Positions 18,609-27,440 are shown, counted from the first letter of the stretch. The stretch is 64,000 bases of DNA from Burkholderiales bacterium (GCA_947453625.1 CANGHK010000011.1:1-64000), one strand, 5' to 3'. Numbers and translations: made by a program. Notes: generated by a model not told the origin, from the sequence alone.

Positions 18609-18635
18609 CAATCGGTCGAAAAGCCGGGCCTTGCG
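18609..18635 (-). promoter_or_regulatory. Possible sigma-28 promoter for methyltransferase-motAB-cheYZ
   Basis: On the minus strand a weak CGCAAGGC is followed after 11 nt by ACCGATTG, resembling the FliA -10 GCCGATAA. It lies about 31 nt before the methyltransferase ATG and downstream of the flhC terminator, where a promoter is expected. The -35 match is poor, so this is tentative. Confidence 0.25.
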
Positions 18636-18758
18636 TGCCAGGGGCCGGATCGGGTTGATGCAGCGGACAGCGCCGACAGCGGTCAACTCGACCGCGGCAA
18701 CGGATTCAAGGCGCTCATCCGGGGACCAGGACACGACGCCAGCGAGGCCGCGCAACAG

Positions 18759-18790
18759 AAAAAGGGGCGGACTCCCTAGGGGGTCCGCCC
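18759..18790 (-). terminator. Intrinsic terminator after flhC
   Basis: On the minus strand a 12-bp stem (arms 18779-18790 and 18765-18776, one G-T pair) is followed by TTTTT at 18763-18759. It lies about 120 nt past the flhC stop and separates flhDC from the methyltransferase-motAB run. The whole gap 18579-18909 (331 nt) holds only this and the weak promoter candidate. Confidence 0.85.
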
Positions 18791-18909
18791 ACAAAGGCAC
18801 AGCAGATGTGCCAGGAGGAGACAAGCGGCCAATCCATCGCGATTTGGCTAAGCGCCGGCACAGCATATCGGCCGGCGCCGTCGCGAGCACAGCCCGGCGC
18901 GATACCGGG

Positions 18910-19473
18910 TCACTCTATACGGCACTCCTGCACGGCAGGCAGCCGGATGGCGCCGACGCAGCGACCCTTGCCGGCGCGCGCCGGCGGGCTGCACAGGCCG
19001 CAGACATAGTGGCGTGCGATCTCGTGCGGATGGGTGACGAAATGGCCGCCGCACTTGCTGCAGGCCGTCATCGTCAGCATGCCGTTGTCGACGAACTTCA
19101 CCAGCCGCCAGGCCCGCGTGACCGAGAGTTGGGCCTCGAGGTCTTGTGCGCCGATCTGCTCGAGATAGAGCTTGTAGGCCTTGATCACGCTGTCGATCTC
19201 GTCGAGTGCAGCCACCTTGTTGAGGTATTCGTGGATGTTGAGAAACAGGCTGGCGTGGATGTTGGGCTGCCAGGTCATGAACCAGTCGGTCGAGAACGGC
19301 AGCTGACCCTTGCTCGGGCTCTTGCCCGCCACCTCCTTGTACAGGCGCAGCAGGCGCTCGTAGCTGAGGTCGGTCTCGCTCTCCAGCACCTGCAGGCGGG
19401 CGCCGAGTTTGATCAGTTCCACTGCGGTGTCGATCTGATGGGCTTCGGTCAGGATGCTCTTGGTTCGCGACAT
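18910..19473 (-). CDS. flhC: Flagellar master regulator subunit FlhC
   Basis: 187 residues from ATG 19473, with GGAGAG 7 nt upstream. LLRLYKEVAGKSPSKGQLPF and STDWFMTWQPNIHASLF are characteristic FlhC segments. Four zinc-ligand cysteines lie in CSKCGGHF and CGLC near the C-terminus. With FlhD it forms the FlhD4C2 activator of class II flagellar promoters. Codons upstream of 19473 are open but have no ribosome site and lie in the 112-nt flhD-flhC gap. Confidence 0.97.
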   Translation of the reverse strand: MSRTKSILTEAHQIDTAVELIKLGARLQVLESETDLSYERLLRLYKEVAGKSPSKGQLPFSTDWFMTWQPNIHASLFLNIHEYLNKVAALDEIDSVIKAYKLYLEQIGAQDLEAQLSVTRAWRLVKFVDNGMLTMTACSKCGGHFVTHPHEIARHYVCGLCSPPARAGKGRCVGAIRLPAVQECRIE

Positions 19474-19585
19474 GGTGTTCTCTCCGTGAATGTGTCTTGT
19501 CAGGCAGACACCGCAGAGCCGGCCGCGCCGGGCTGCTGGTGTCGACCCCGGGGAGTGGCCTTGGCCGCTCCCGGGGGTCGCCAAT

Positions 19586-19909
19586 TCATGCGGCTTCCTG
19601 GTGCCGCCCGGCCATCAGGATGGAGGCATGCAGGCGGGACACGCCCTCGTTGGCAGCGCTCTTGCCATGGCTCGTCAGCAGCCCCCAGACCAGGTCGTCG
19701 TCGCAGCGCATGCGGCACAGCAGCGTGCTGCTAGCAGAGATCTTCATCATCTGCGCCGGGCTCAGCGCGGCGATCATGCCAGCGCTGTCCTCGCTGATGC
19801 CGAGGCGGAACAAGGCCTGGTCGAGGTCGCCGCGGATCAGCGTCTGGGCCAGCATCAGGTAGGACAGGTTGGCTTCACGGATCTCGGCGAGGATTTGTTC
19901 GGTGTTCAT
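19586..19909 (-). CDS. flhD: Flagellar master regulator subunit FlhD
   Basis: 107 residues: EIREANLSYLMLAQTLIRGD and AMFRLG-like ALFRLGISE are typical of FlhD N-termini. Partner of FlhC, encoded 112 nt downstream. The 240-nt region upstream (19910-20149) separates it from the GT41 gene and should carry the flhDC promoter; a loose TTGCGG / TACAGT pair is visible on the minus strand, too weak to call. Confidence 0.96.
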   Translation of the reverse strand: MNTEQILAEIREANLSYLMLAQTLIRGDLDQALFRLGISEDSAGMIAALSPAQMMKISASSTLLCRMRCDDDLVWGLLTSHGKSAANEGVSRLHASILMAGRHQEAA

Positions 19910-20149
19910 GGAGCGGTGTCCGATCAGGGTGAGGGGTCAAGGGCTTTGGGCGGGTGTGGAATGAACTGTAGTGAGCACAACAATCCCGCAACATCAGCCC
20001 AATTCGTCTTCTGGAGTCCAGTTTCTTCCGGGTCGCCTGTCAGGCAAACTCCTACACGCTGGTGTTGCGTCGCCCCGCCGCGGCCCTGACCGGCAAACTG
20101 GCGCAGTCCTCGGCCTTGACACCCAGGCCGGACGCGCTGGCTCGCTGCT

Positions 20150-22081
20150 TCAGCCCCACGCTGGCAGGTGATCGGGCGCCAGCCGGTCGCGCCAGCGCTG
20201 CGCCATGCGCTGCAGCAGTTGGGCAAAGGCCTGTGCATAGCCCTGGCTGTCGAACAGCGGCAGCACCATTCGCTGCTCGACCAGATGGCGGCGGTAGGTG
20301 GCCAGCAACCCGGGCTCGAGGGCCAGCGCCATGATCGCCCGCTGGTAGTCATCCACCGTCTCGAAAGCCAGTTCGCCCACGCCCGCCGCGTTGAGCACGC
20401 TGGCAGCCACCCGCGAGGCGAAACCCTTGCCGTACAGCGTGACCACCGGCACACCGGCCCACAACGCGTCGCTGGCCGTCGTGTGGGCGTTGTAGGGCCA
20501 ACTGTCGACGAACAGGTCGGCCAAGGCCAGCCGCGCGAAGTGCTTGGGATACGACACCATCGTCGCAAAGACGATGCGCTCGGCGACGACACCGCGGGCA
20601 GCGGCCTCGCGGCGCACGTTGTCGTGCAGTTGCCCGTTGGTTTCCTTCAGCCACAGCACCGCCCGCGGCTGCTCGCGCATCACGGCACACCAGGCGTCGA
20701 AGGCCTCGGGCAGGATCTTGTAGGTGTGGTTGAAGGCGCACATCACGAACGCGTCTTCGGGCAAGCCCGCAGCGGCGCGCGACATAGGTGCCGGCAGCGG
20801 CCGGCCGCGCCCGTTGGGCTGAAAGCACAGCGGCATCTGGGCCAGTTTCTCGCTGTAGAGCGGCGCCAGCGACAGCGGGGTGACGAAGGGGTCGCCGATC
20901 AGGTAGTCGATGTAGGCCGCGCCGGTCGTCCCCGGATAGCCGAGGAAGCTGGCCTGAACCGGCGCCGGCCGGTGTGCCAGGATCGCCAGCCGATGACCGC
21001 GGGTGTGCCCCTGCAGGTCGATCAGCAACTCTACGCCGTCGTTGCGGATGCGCTCGGCGGCCTGGCGGTCGGACAGGCCCCGCACATCGACGAAGTGGTC
21101 GGCAGCGGCCTCGATGCGGCGTCGAAGCGCCGAGCCATCGTCCCGGCCCGACGAATACAACAGCAACTCGATGCCGCTGCGATCGAGTTGCTCCAGCACC
21201 TCGACCAGCAGTTGCGAGACCGGATGCTCGTGAAAGTCGTAGGACAGCATGCCCACGCGCAATCGAGCACCGCCACGTGCAGAGACATCTACCGGTGGCA
21301 GTTCAGACACACCGAGCGCCGCCGACCGCGCCTCGCCGCACGCGGCCACCCGCAGCAGTTCTGGCGCGATCGGCAGCGAGAGCAGCGCGAACACGCTGGC
21401 CACCCGGGCCAGCCCCTGCGGCGCGCTGGCCAGCGCCGTCGACAGCCGCGCCACGTCGCCGGCCAGGTCTTGCCAATCGCAGACATGGCGCCGCTCGTAA
21501 CTCAGGCTGGACAAGGCCTGCAGATTCGAGGGATCGAGTGCCAGCACCGTGCGCAGGCACTCGACGGCCTCGTTCTGCAGCGCCATGTCGCGGAACGAGG
21601 TCGCCATCAGCGCATGCGCCAGCACGTTGTCGGGCTGGATCGCTGCGGCCTGCATCAGCTTGTCGACAGACTCCAGCGGCCGGCGCAGCGCCTGCAGCAT
21701 GGCCGCGTGCTGGATCATCGCCTCGGGCTCAAGGATGCCGCTGGCCTCGAGCGCCACATAGGCCTCGACCGATTCGGCGTAGCGGTGGCTGCGCGCCAGC
21801 GCATCGCCCAGGATGCGCAGGGCTAGCGGATGATCGGGCTCGAGTTGCAGCGCGTGGCGGGCTGTGGCGATGGCAGGCGCCAGTTGACCGACGCCGCGCT
21901 GGGCATTGGCCAGATTGACCCAGTACAGCATGTCACCCGGCGCGGCCTCGGTGGCCTGGCCGAAGGCGGCTATCGCCGCACGGCCATCGGCGCGGGCGAG
22001 CGCGGCGACGCCGCGTGCCCAATGCAGGCCGCCCGGGATCACCGGGCAGGCGTGGGACGGGGTGGGAGATGGATTCGTCAC
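20150..22081 (-). CDS. Second TPR + GT41 (OGT-like) glycosyltransferase, probable flagellin modifier
   Basis: 643 residues from GTG 22081, with AGGAAAGAG upstream; the open frame continues into the neighbouring methyltransferase gene without an upstream ribosome site. TPRs span about residues 15-200 (YWVNLANAQRGVGQLAPAIA). The GT41 domain follows: RVGMLSYDFHEHPVSQ, ELLIDLQGHTRGHR, APVQASFLGYPGTTGA, FNHTYKILPEAFD and DSWPYNAHTTASDALW. It is distinct from the GT41 at 12641. Position between flhDC and two flagellin genes makes O-glycosylation of flagellin the best guess, as for other OGT-like proteins beside fliC; this is not proven by sequence. Confidence 0.88.
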   Translation of the reverse strand: MTNPSPTPSHACPVIPGGLHWARGVAALARADGRAAIAAFGQATEAAPGDMLYWVNLANAQRGVGQLAPAIATARHALQLEPDHPLALRILGDALARSHRYAESVEAYVALEASGILEPEAMIQHAAMLQALRRPLESVDKLMQAAAIQPDNVLAHALMATSFRDMALQNEAVECLRTVLALDPSNLQALSSLSYERRHVCDWQDLAGDVARLSTALASAPQGLARVASVFALLSLPIAPELLRVAACGEARSAALGVSELPPVDVSARGGARLRVGMLSYDFHEHPVSQLLVEVLEQLDRSGIELLLYSSGRDDGSALRRRIEAAADHFVDVRGLSDRQAAERIRNDGVELLIDLQGHTRGHRLAILAHRPAPVQASFLGYPGTTGAAYIDYLIGDPFVTPLSLAPLYSEKLAQMPLCFQPNGRGRPLPAPMSRAAAGLPEDAFVMCAFNHTYKILPEAFDAWCAVMREQPRAVLWLKETNGQLHDNVRREAAARGVVAERIVFATMVSYPKHFARLALADLFVDSWPYNAHTTASDALWAGVPVVTLYGKGFASRVAASVLNAAGVGELAFETVDDYQRAIMALALEPGLLATYRRHLVEQRMVLPLFDSQGYAQAFAQLLQRMAQRWRDRLAPDHLPAWG

Positions 22082-22109
22082 GGACGCTCTTTCCTGTGCT
22101 GAATGACAT

Positions 22110-22691
22110 TCAGACCTGCAACGACTGGGCCACCGAAGCCTGTGCCGAGGGCTGGGCAGGCGGGTCAGCCGGTTTGTGGGCGACGACATTCAAGCTGATC
22201 GGCGTGCCCGCAATCACCATCTCGCTGGTGTCAGCAAACAGCGCGTGGCGCGTCGTGCGCTGCAGCCTGATGAAACCCGCCCGATCGAGGAAAGCCGACA
22301 GGAAGTCCTGGTTCAAGCCGACGCGGTGGTAGTCGTGTGCGTTGGCGTGGCCGCCAAAGATCATGCGCATGATCTGGAAGCGCTGGTTCACGTCGAGCGA
22401 ATGCCGCTGCAACAGCAGGTGCGCCAGGATGTCCAGATCCGGCACCGACAGTCGCAACACCCCGCCGGGCGCCAGAACGCGGTGCCACTCCTGCAGCGCT
22501 GCCAGCAGTTCCTGCTGGTAGTCGAAGTGCTCGAGCACATGCGAGGCGTAGACCTCGACAAAGCTGCCGTCGGCAAAATTCGCCAGATCGATGGCGTTCC
22601 CGACATGGTCGACATGCGGCCCCGGATAGACGTCCAGAATCTCCCAGCCCTCGCGCCGCTCGCGCCCGCCGATATGCAGTCTTCTTTCCAT
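22110..22691 (-). CDS. SAM-dependent methyltransferase-like protein beside flagellin
   Basis: 193 residues from ATG 22691, which has a near-perfect AGGAGGG upstream. MERRLHIGGRERREGWEILD and VYASHVLEHFDYQQELLAAL, LAPGGVLRLSVPDLDIL are the SAM-fold motifs of the predicted-methyltransferase family often found with glycan genes. It ends 28 nt before the GT41 gene, so the two are probably cotranscribed. It may methylate the sugar put on flagellin; the acceptor is unknown. Confidence 0.8.
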   Translation of the reverse strand: MERRLHIGGRERREGWEILDVYPGPHVDHVGNAIDLANFADGSFVEVYASHVLEHFDYQQELLAALQEWHRVLAPGGVLRLSVPDLDILAHLLLQRHSLDVNQRFQIMRMIFGGHANAHDYHRVGLNQDFLSAFLDRAGFIRLQRTTRHALFADTSEMVIAGTPISLNVVAHKPADPPAQPSAQASVAQSLQV

Positions 22692-22860
22692 GGGCGCCCT
22701 CCTGACGCGTCGCCCCCTGCGCAGGCAGATCGGCTTGGCGCCCATGATCACGACCCAAAGCGGCAGCGAAGTGCCGAAATGAAGGGCATCCTCAGCCCAC
22801 TTTGGCCAGCATGCTGAGGCGAATTGACTTGACTTTCGACGACACCCATGAACGCGGGGC

Positions 22861-22887
22861 TAAAGCTTTTCGAACAGGCGACGAAAA
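22861..22887 (+). promoter_or_regulatory. Sigma-28 (FliA) promoter of fliC1
   Basis: TAAAGCTT at 22861-22868, an 11-nt spacer, then GACGAAAA at 22880-22887. This matches TAAAGTTT-N11-GCCGATAA at 13 of 16 positions. Transcription would start near 22895, leaving a leader of about 220 nt before ATG 23115. Confidence 0.75.
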
Positions 22888-22920
22888 GGGCTTCAGCGCG
22901 ATCATTCATCTGGGCGCGTT

Positions 22921-22989
22921 GTCAGGACCGACGGCGGTCGAGGGGGTCTCCGGGAACCGGGTCTCTCCTCGACCGCGAGAAGTCCTGAC
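22921..22989 (+). promoter_or_regulatory. Three-tier stem-loop in the fliC1 5' leader
   Basis: Nested inverted repeats: GTCAGGAC 22921-22928 with GTCCTGAC 22982-22989; GCGGTCGAGG 22934-22943 with CCTCGACCGC 22967-22976; and CCGG 22950-22953 with CCGG 22957-22960 around a GAA loop. No T-run follows. It lies inside the predicted fliC1 transcript, 125 nt before the start codon. The gap 22692-23114 holds no other gene; it contains this structure and the sigma-28 promoter. Confidence 0.8.
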
Positions 22990-23114
22990 GAGTTCCGCAG
23001 TCGGTGGCTTGGACGCCGCAGACCGCGGCGTTGCAGGCAAGGCAACAGCGCTCCTGCGAATTCCGACTGCAGCCAGGCCTCGGCCCTTGGTCAACCCTAG
23101 ATTGGAGAGCTTCC

Positions 23115-23975
23115 ATGCCCCAGACCATCAATACCAACCTCGCCTCCCTGAACGCGCAGCGCAACCTCAGCAGCTCGCAATCCTCGCTGGCCACCTCGAT
23201 GCAGCGCCTGTCCTCCGGGATGCGCGTCAATTCCGCCAAGGACGACGCCGCCGGCCTGGCGATCGCCGACCGCATGACCTCGCAGGTGCGTGGCATGAAT
23301 GTCGCGATACGCAACGCCAACGACGCCATCTCGCTGTCGCAGACGGCGGAAGGCGCACTCGGCAAGGTCAGTGACATGCTGCAACGCATGCGGGAACTGT
23401 CGGTTCAGGCCGCCAGCAGCACCAACACCACGGGCGACCGCACCAGCCTGGACGCCGAGTACCAGCAACTCGCCAGTGAGGCGTCACGCACCCTGGGCGG
23501 TACCAAGTTCAACGGCCAGTCCATCCTCGCAACCACCGCAAACTCGACCTTCCAGGTCGGCGCCGGCACCTCGGCGACGCTCGACCAGGTCTCGGTCGCG
23601 GCCTTCGACTGGACCAGCGTGGCGGCCATCACCACCGCGATCGGCGCTGCCGTCGGCACCGCCCCGACGACCTCACTGGCCGGCACCGACGGCAGTTTCG
23701 CGACCGCTTCGATCACGGCCCTGGATTCGGCGATCGACAGCATCAACAGCCAGCGCGCAAGCTTCGGCGCGGTACAGAACCGTTTCGACAACGTGGTCTC
23801 CACGCTGCAGATCTCGGTCGAGAACCAGTCGGCAGCGCGCAGCCGCATCATGGACACCGACTTCGCTGCCGAGACCGCCAACCTCAGCCGTGCCCAGATC
23901 CTGCAGCAGGCCGGCAACGCGATGGTCGCACAGGCCAACCAGTTGCCCAATCAGGTGATGAAGTTGCTGCAGTGA
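23115..23975 (+). CDS. fliC: Flagellin, copy 1 (short, D0/D1 only)
   Basis: 286 residues from ATG 23115 with GGAGAG upstream. The N-terminal MPQTINTNLASLNAQRNL and C-terminal AQILQQAGNAMVAQANQLP are the conserved D0/D1 helices. Only about 90 residues separate them, so the surface D2/D3 domains are essentially missing. The central part is rich in Ser/Thr (SLAGTDGSFATASITALDS), giving possible O-glycosylation sites. Nearly identical to copy 2. Expressed from the sigma-28 promoter at 22861 (inferred). Confidence 0.96.
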   Translation: MPQTINTNLASLNAQRNLSSSQSSLATSMQRLSSGMRVNSAKDDAAGLAIADRMTSQVRGMNVAIRNANDAISLSQTAEGALGKVSDMLQRMRELSVQAASSTNTTGDRTSLDAEYQQLASEASRTLGGTKFNGQSILATTANSTFQVGAGTSATLDQVSVAAFDWTSVAAITTAIGAAVGTAPTTSLAGTDGSFATASITALDSAIDSINSQRASFGAVQNRFDNVVSTLQISVENQSAARSRIMDTDFAAETANLSRAQILQQAGNAMVAQANQLPNQVMKLLQ

Positions 23976-23998
23976 GCGGCTGGCCGCCTTCAGCCGCT
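23975..23998 (+). terminator. Hairpin directly after fliC1
   Basis: AGCGGCTG 23975-23982 pairs with CAGCCGCT 23991-23998, starting at the last base of the stop codon; GTTCTTC follows. The poor T-run makes it a weak terminator or an mRNA 3'-end protector. Confidence 0.5.
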
Positions 23999-24058
23999 GT
24001 TCTTCGTCACGGGCCGGCCCGAGACGAAGAGGCGCCGGCCATTGGCAAGGCACAAAAG

Positions 24059-24091
24059 TCGCGCCGCCTCCGCAAGGAGGATGGCGCGACG
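24059..24091 (+). terminator. Strong hairpin between the two flagellin genes
   Basis: GTCGCGCC 24059-24066 pairs with GGCGCGAC 24084-24091; inside, CCTCC 24068-24072 pairs with GGAGG 24077-24081 around a GCAA tetraloop. CTTCGTT follows. It probably limits read-through from fliC1 or stabilises its 3' end. The rest of 23976-24301 (326 nt) shows no gene and no convincing promoter for fliC2. Confidence 0.5.
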
Positions 24092-24301
24092 CTTCGTTGG
24101 GCCATCGGTCTGTGGCCAGACAAGGACATGGAACTGGGGGGCTGATAGGTCCCATATCCACCGAATACAGGGCGAGCAGCGCCAGCAGAATCCGTCTCAT
24201 CGCTGCCGCAATTCAGCCGCGGCGTGGTCCGGAAGCAGTGCCAGACCGACCAGGGCCAGGCAGGGTTGCCGGGAGTCATCGATTCTCAAGGATTGCTCAC
24301 C

Positions 24302-25165
24302 ATGCCCCAGACGATCAACACCAATCTCGCTTCACTCAACGCGCAGCGCAACCTCAGCTCATCGCAGTCGTCGTTGGCCACATCGATGCAGCGCCTGTCC
24401 TCGGGCATGCGCGTCAACTCGGCCAAGGACGACGCCGCCGGTCTGGCGATCGCCGAGCGGATGACCTCGCAAGTGCGCGGCATGAATGCCGCGATACGCA
24501 ATGCCAACGACGGCATCTCCTTGTCGCAGACAGCGGAGGGCGCGCTCGGCAAGGTCAGCGACATGCTGCAGCGCATGCGGGAAATATCGGTCCAGGCCGC
24601 CAGCAGCACTAACTCCACGACCGACCGCACCAGCCTGGACGCCGAGTACCAGCAACTCGCCAGTGAAGCGTCACGGACCTTGGGCGGCACCAAGTTCAAT
24701 GGCCAGTCTATCCTGGCCACCACCGACAACTCGACCTATCAGGTCGGCGCTGGCACCTCGGCGACGCTGGACCAGATCTCGGTCGCGGCCTTCGACTGGA
24801 CCAGCGTGGCGGCTATCACCACCGCCGTGGGCGCTGCCGTGGGCACCGCCCCGACGACCTCGCTGGCCGGTACCGACGGCAGCTTCGCGACCGCTTCGAT
24901 CACCGCCCTGGACGCTGCGATCGACAGCATCAACAGCCAGCGTGCAACCTACGGTGCAGTGCAGAACCGCTTCGATTCGGTCATTTCCAACCTGCAGGTC
25001 GCGGTAGAGAACCAGTCGGCCGCGCGCAGCCGCATCATGGATACCGACTTCGCCGCTGAAACCTCCAACCTCAGCCGCGCCCAGATCCTGCAGCAGGCCG
25101 GCAACGCGATGGTCGCGCAGGCCAACCAGTTGCCGCAGCAGGTGATGAAGCTGCTGCAAGGCTGA
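24302..25165 (+). CDS. fliC: Flagellin, copy 2 (short, D0/D1 only)
   Basis: 287 residues from ATG 24302. It is almost the same as copy 1, with scattered substitutions (for example Ala for Val in GMNAAIRN, ISVQ for LSVQ, LPQQVMKLLQG at the end). It lacks D2/D3 in the same way. It arose by tandem duplication. No FliA-type promoter is clear in the 326 nt upstream, so it may depend on read-through past the hairpins or on a divergent promoter. Confidence 0.96.
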   Translation: MPQTINTNLASLNAQRNLSSSQSSLATSMQRLSSGMRVNSAKDDAAGLAIAERMTSQVRGMNAAIRNANDGISLSQTAEGALGKVSDMLQRMREISVQAASSTNSTTDRTSLDAEYQQLASEASRTLGGTKFNGQSILATTDNSTYQVGAGTSATLDQISVAAFDWTSVAAITTAVGAAVGTAPTTSLAGTDGSFATASITALDAAIDSINSQRATYGAVQNRFDSVISNLQVAVENQSAARSRIMDTDFAAETSNLSRAQILQQAGNAMVAQANQLPQQVMKLLQG

Positions 25166-25280
25166 GCCGCCGGGCGCGCCAGGAGCCGCGCCGCGCTCGG
25201 CGCTCGGCCCGGGACGGACGCAGTGGGGGGCAGGTCCCGTCGGGCGATGAAGACTTTTCGCCTCGATGCTGCAGGCGGGC

Positions 25281-25307
25281 TCAAGTTCGCGCTGAAGCCG
25301 CCGAAAT
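25281..25307 (+). promoter_or_regulatory. Sigma-28 (FliA) promoter of fliD-fliS-fliT
   Basis: TCAAGTTC at 25281-25288, spacer of exactly 11 nt, GCCGAAAT at 25300-25307. It sits 25 nt before the fliD ATG, consistent with late (class III) expression of the filament cap and export chaperones. Confidence 0.75.
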
Positions 25308-25332
25308 CCCGTCAGCGAAGGAGCGCAAGGCC

Positions 25333-26802
25333 ATGAGCACATCGATCAACGGCGTGGGCAGTGTCAGTTCTGCGGGGCTGGGTAGCGGCCTGGATGTCAA
25401 CAGCATCGTCACCCAGTTGATGGCGGTGGAGCAGCGCCCGCTGACGCAGCTGCAGTCGGCGGCCACCGGCCTGAAGTCGGAGGTCTCGACCTTTGGCCAG
25501 CTGCAAAGCTTGTTTTCAGCGCTGCAGGACAAGAGCAACGCGCTGACCGACAGCGCCTTGTGGAGTGGCACCACCGCCAATTCGGCTGACGCGGGCTCGG
25601 TCAGCGTGAGCACCGGCGCCAATGCCACGGCGGGCAGCTACGCCGTCAACGTGCAGCACCTGGCCAGCAGCCAGACGGTCACCGCCGCGGCGCTGGCCTC
25701 GAGCAGTTCGATGCTCAACGCCGGCACGCTGACGATTGAGCTGGGCAGTTGGACCGGCACCCCCACCAGCGGCTTCAGCGCCAAGATCGGCAGCCCGCCG
25801 GTGATCGTGACGATAGGCGCCGGCGAGACCAGCCTGACGTCGATCCGCGACAAGATCAACGCCTCCGGCGCGGGCGTGACCGCCAGCATCGTCACCGATG
25901 CCGGTGGCGCCCGGCTGTCGCTGCGGTCCAAGGATACCGGCGAACAGAACGCCTTCCGCATCAGCGCCACCGAGAGCGCCGACGACGGCGTGGCCGGCAC
26001 CGGTCTGACGGCACTGGCCTATGACGCTGCTGGCGGCAGCTCGCAGATGACACGCAGCGAGACGGCGGACAATGCCCTGGCCACGATCAACGGCATCGCC
26101 ATCGCCTCGGCCAGCAATACATTGAGCAATGTGATCGACGGGCTCACCGTCAGCCTGCTCAAGCCCACGGCCGGCGCAGTTTCGGTATCGGTGGCAGCCA
26201 ACAGCGCGGGCATCAAGCAGAAGATCACCGACTTCTTCGGCGCGTTCAACGACTTGGCCACCTTCCTGCACAGCCAGATGGCCTACAACGCCGATAGCAA
26301 GAGCGGTGGCGCGCTGCAGGGCGACCAGACCGCGGTGAGCCTGCAGCGGGCGCTGGGCAACGCCCTCAAGCAGTCCAGCACCGCGTCGTCCAGTTGGTCG
26401 CGACTGTCAGACATCGGCATCGCGATGACCACCAGTGGCACGCTGTCGACCGACGCCACCCAGCTCGACAGCGCCCTGGGCAATCTGCCTGAACTGAAGA
26501 AACTGCTGACCGCCAGCGGCGCCGACAGTGCCGGTTCGGGCTTCGTACGGCGCTGGAAGGGCCTGGCCGATGCCGCGCTGGGCAGCGGCGGCGCGTTCGA
26601 GAACCGGACCGCCAGCCTGAACGCGCGCCTGAGCCGCAATACCAGGAGCCAGGACGACCTGACGCAACGCCTGAGCCTGACCGAGGCCAGGATGCGCGCC
26701 CAATACACCGCGCTGGATTCGAAGATGGCCCAGCTCAATGGCCTGAGCAGCTACATGACCCAGCAGCTCGCGGCCTTCAACAAGAGCACCAGCGGCGGCT
26801 GA
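25333..26802 (+). CDS. fliD: Flagellar filament cap protein FliD
   Basis: 489 residues. N-terminal SSAGLGSGLDVNSIVTQLMAVEQRPL is the FliD signature. The middle is a Ser/Thr/Ala-rich variable part. The C-terminal coiled coil is NARLSRNTRSQDDLTQRL and ALDSKMAQLNGLSSYM. It caps the growing filament and folds flagellin. It is followed by its partners fliS and fliT, as is usual. Confidence 0.97.
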   Translation: MSTSINGVGSVSSAGLGSGLDVNSIVTQLMAVEQRPLTQLQSAATGLKSEVSTFGQLQSLFSALQDKSNALTDSALWSGTTANSADAGSVSVSTGANATAGSYAVNVQHLASSQTVTAAALASSSSMLNAGTLTIELGSWTGTPTSGFSAKIGSPPVIVTIGAGETSLTSIRDKINASGAGVTASIVTDAGGARLSLRSKDTGEQNAFRISATESADDGVAGTGLTALAYDAAGGSSQMTRSETADNALATINGIAIASASNTLSNVIDGLTVSLLKPTAGAVSVSVAANSAGIKQKITDFFGAFNDLATFLHSQMAYNADSKSGGALQGDQTAVSLQRALGNALKQSSTASSSWSRLSDIGIAMTTSGTLSTDATQLDSALGNLPELKKLLTASGADSAGSGFVRRWKGLADAALGSGGAFENRTASLNARLSRNTRSQDDLTQRLSLTEARMRAQYTALDSKMAQLNGLSSYMTQQLAAFNKSTSGG

Positions 26803-26940
26803 CGCCTGAGCGGATGGCCGGTCCCCAAGGCGCGGCAATGTCCCTGCAATCGCGTGGAAACCGGCAGGTGCCAGCACTCAAGTGGCTGCAGGCTCGACCG
26901 ATAACCCTGGCACAGCCACCCACATCGACAAGACCGAGCC

Positions 26941-27378
26941 ATGTTCAGCGCCCCCTTTGCCTCCAATGCGTCCCGCTCGAAACAAGTCACTGGCGCCTAC
27001 CACCAGGTGGGCCTGCGATCCCTGGTCACCGGCGCATCAGCCCACGGCCTGGTCGCCTTGCTGTTCGATGGCTTCAACGCCGCCGTCTACCGCGCCAAGG
27101 GGGCGATGCGCGGGCGCGACGTCGCCGCCAAGTGCATGGCCATAGGTCACGCGGTGCGCATCATCGACGAGGGCCTGAAGTCGGCCCTCAACCTCGAGGC
27201 TGGCGGCAAGCTCGCGGCTGACCTGTCCGACCTCTACGCCTACATCTGCATGCGACTGACCCAGGCCAACCTGCGCAGCGACGAAGCCGCGCTGGACGAG
27301 TGTCTTGCGCTGATGGCGCCGCTGCGCGAGGCCTGGCAGGCGATAGGCGATCGCGTCGGCGCGGCCAGGCCCAATTGA
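26941..27378 (+). CDS. fliS: Flagellin export chaperone FliS
   Basis: 145 residues. AYHQVGLRSLVTGASAHGLV and ALLFDGFNAAVYRAKGAM are the FliS N-terminal helices, followed by YAYICMRLTQANLRSDEAAL. It binds the flagellin C-terminus in the cytosol and prevents early polymerisation. It lies 138 nt after fliD with no visible terminator between. Confidence 0.95.
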   Translation: MFSAPFASNASRSKQVTGAYHQVGLRSLVTGASAHGLVALLFDGFNAAVYRAKGAMRGRDVAAKCMAIGHAVRIIDEGLKSALNLEAGGKLAADLSDLYAYICMRLTQANLRSDEAALDECLALMAPLREAWQAIGDRVGAARPN

Positions 27379-27440
27379 TCCTGCGCCCGGAGAAACCCGT
27401 GAGCAAACACATCGAGCGAGCGTTGTCAGCGAGCCCCACC

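Noticed and set aside
23115-25165. Tandem flagellins as a phase-variation switch
   Set aside because: Both genes face the same way; there are no flanking inverted recombination sites and no invertase gene nearby.
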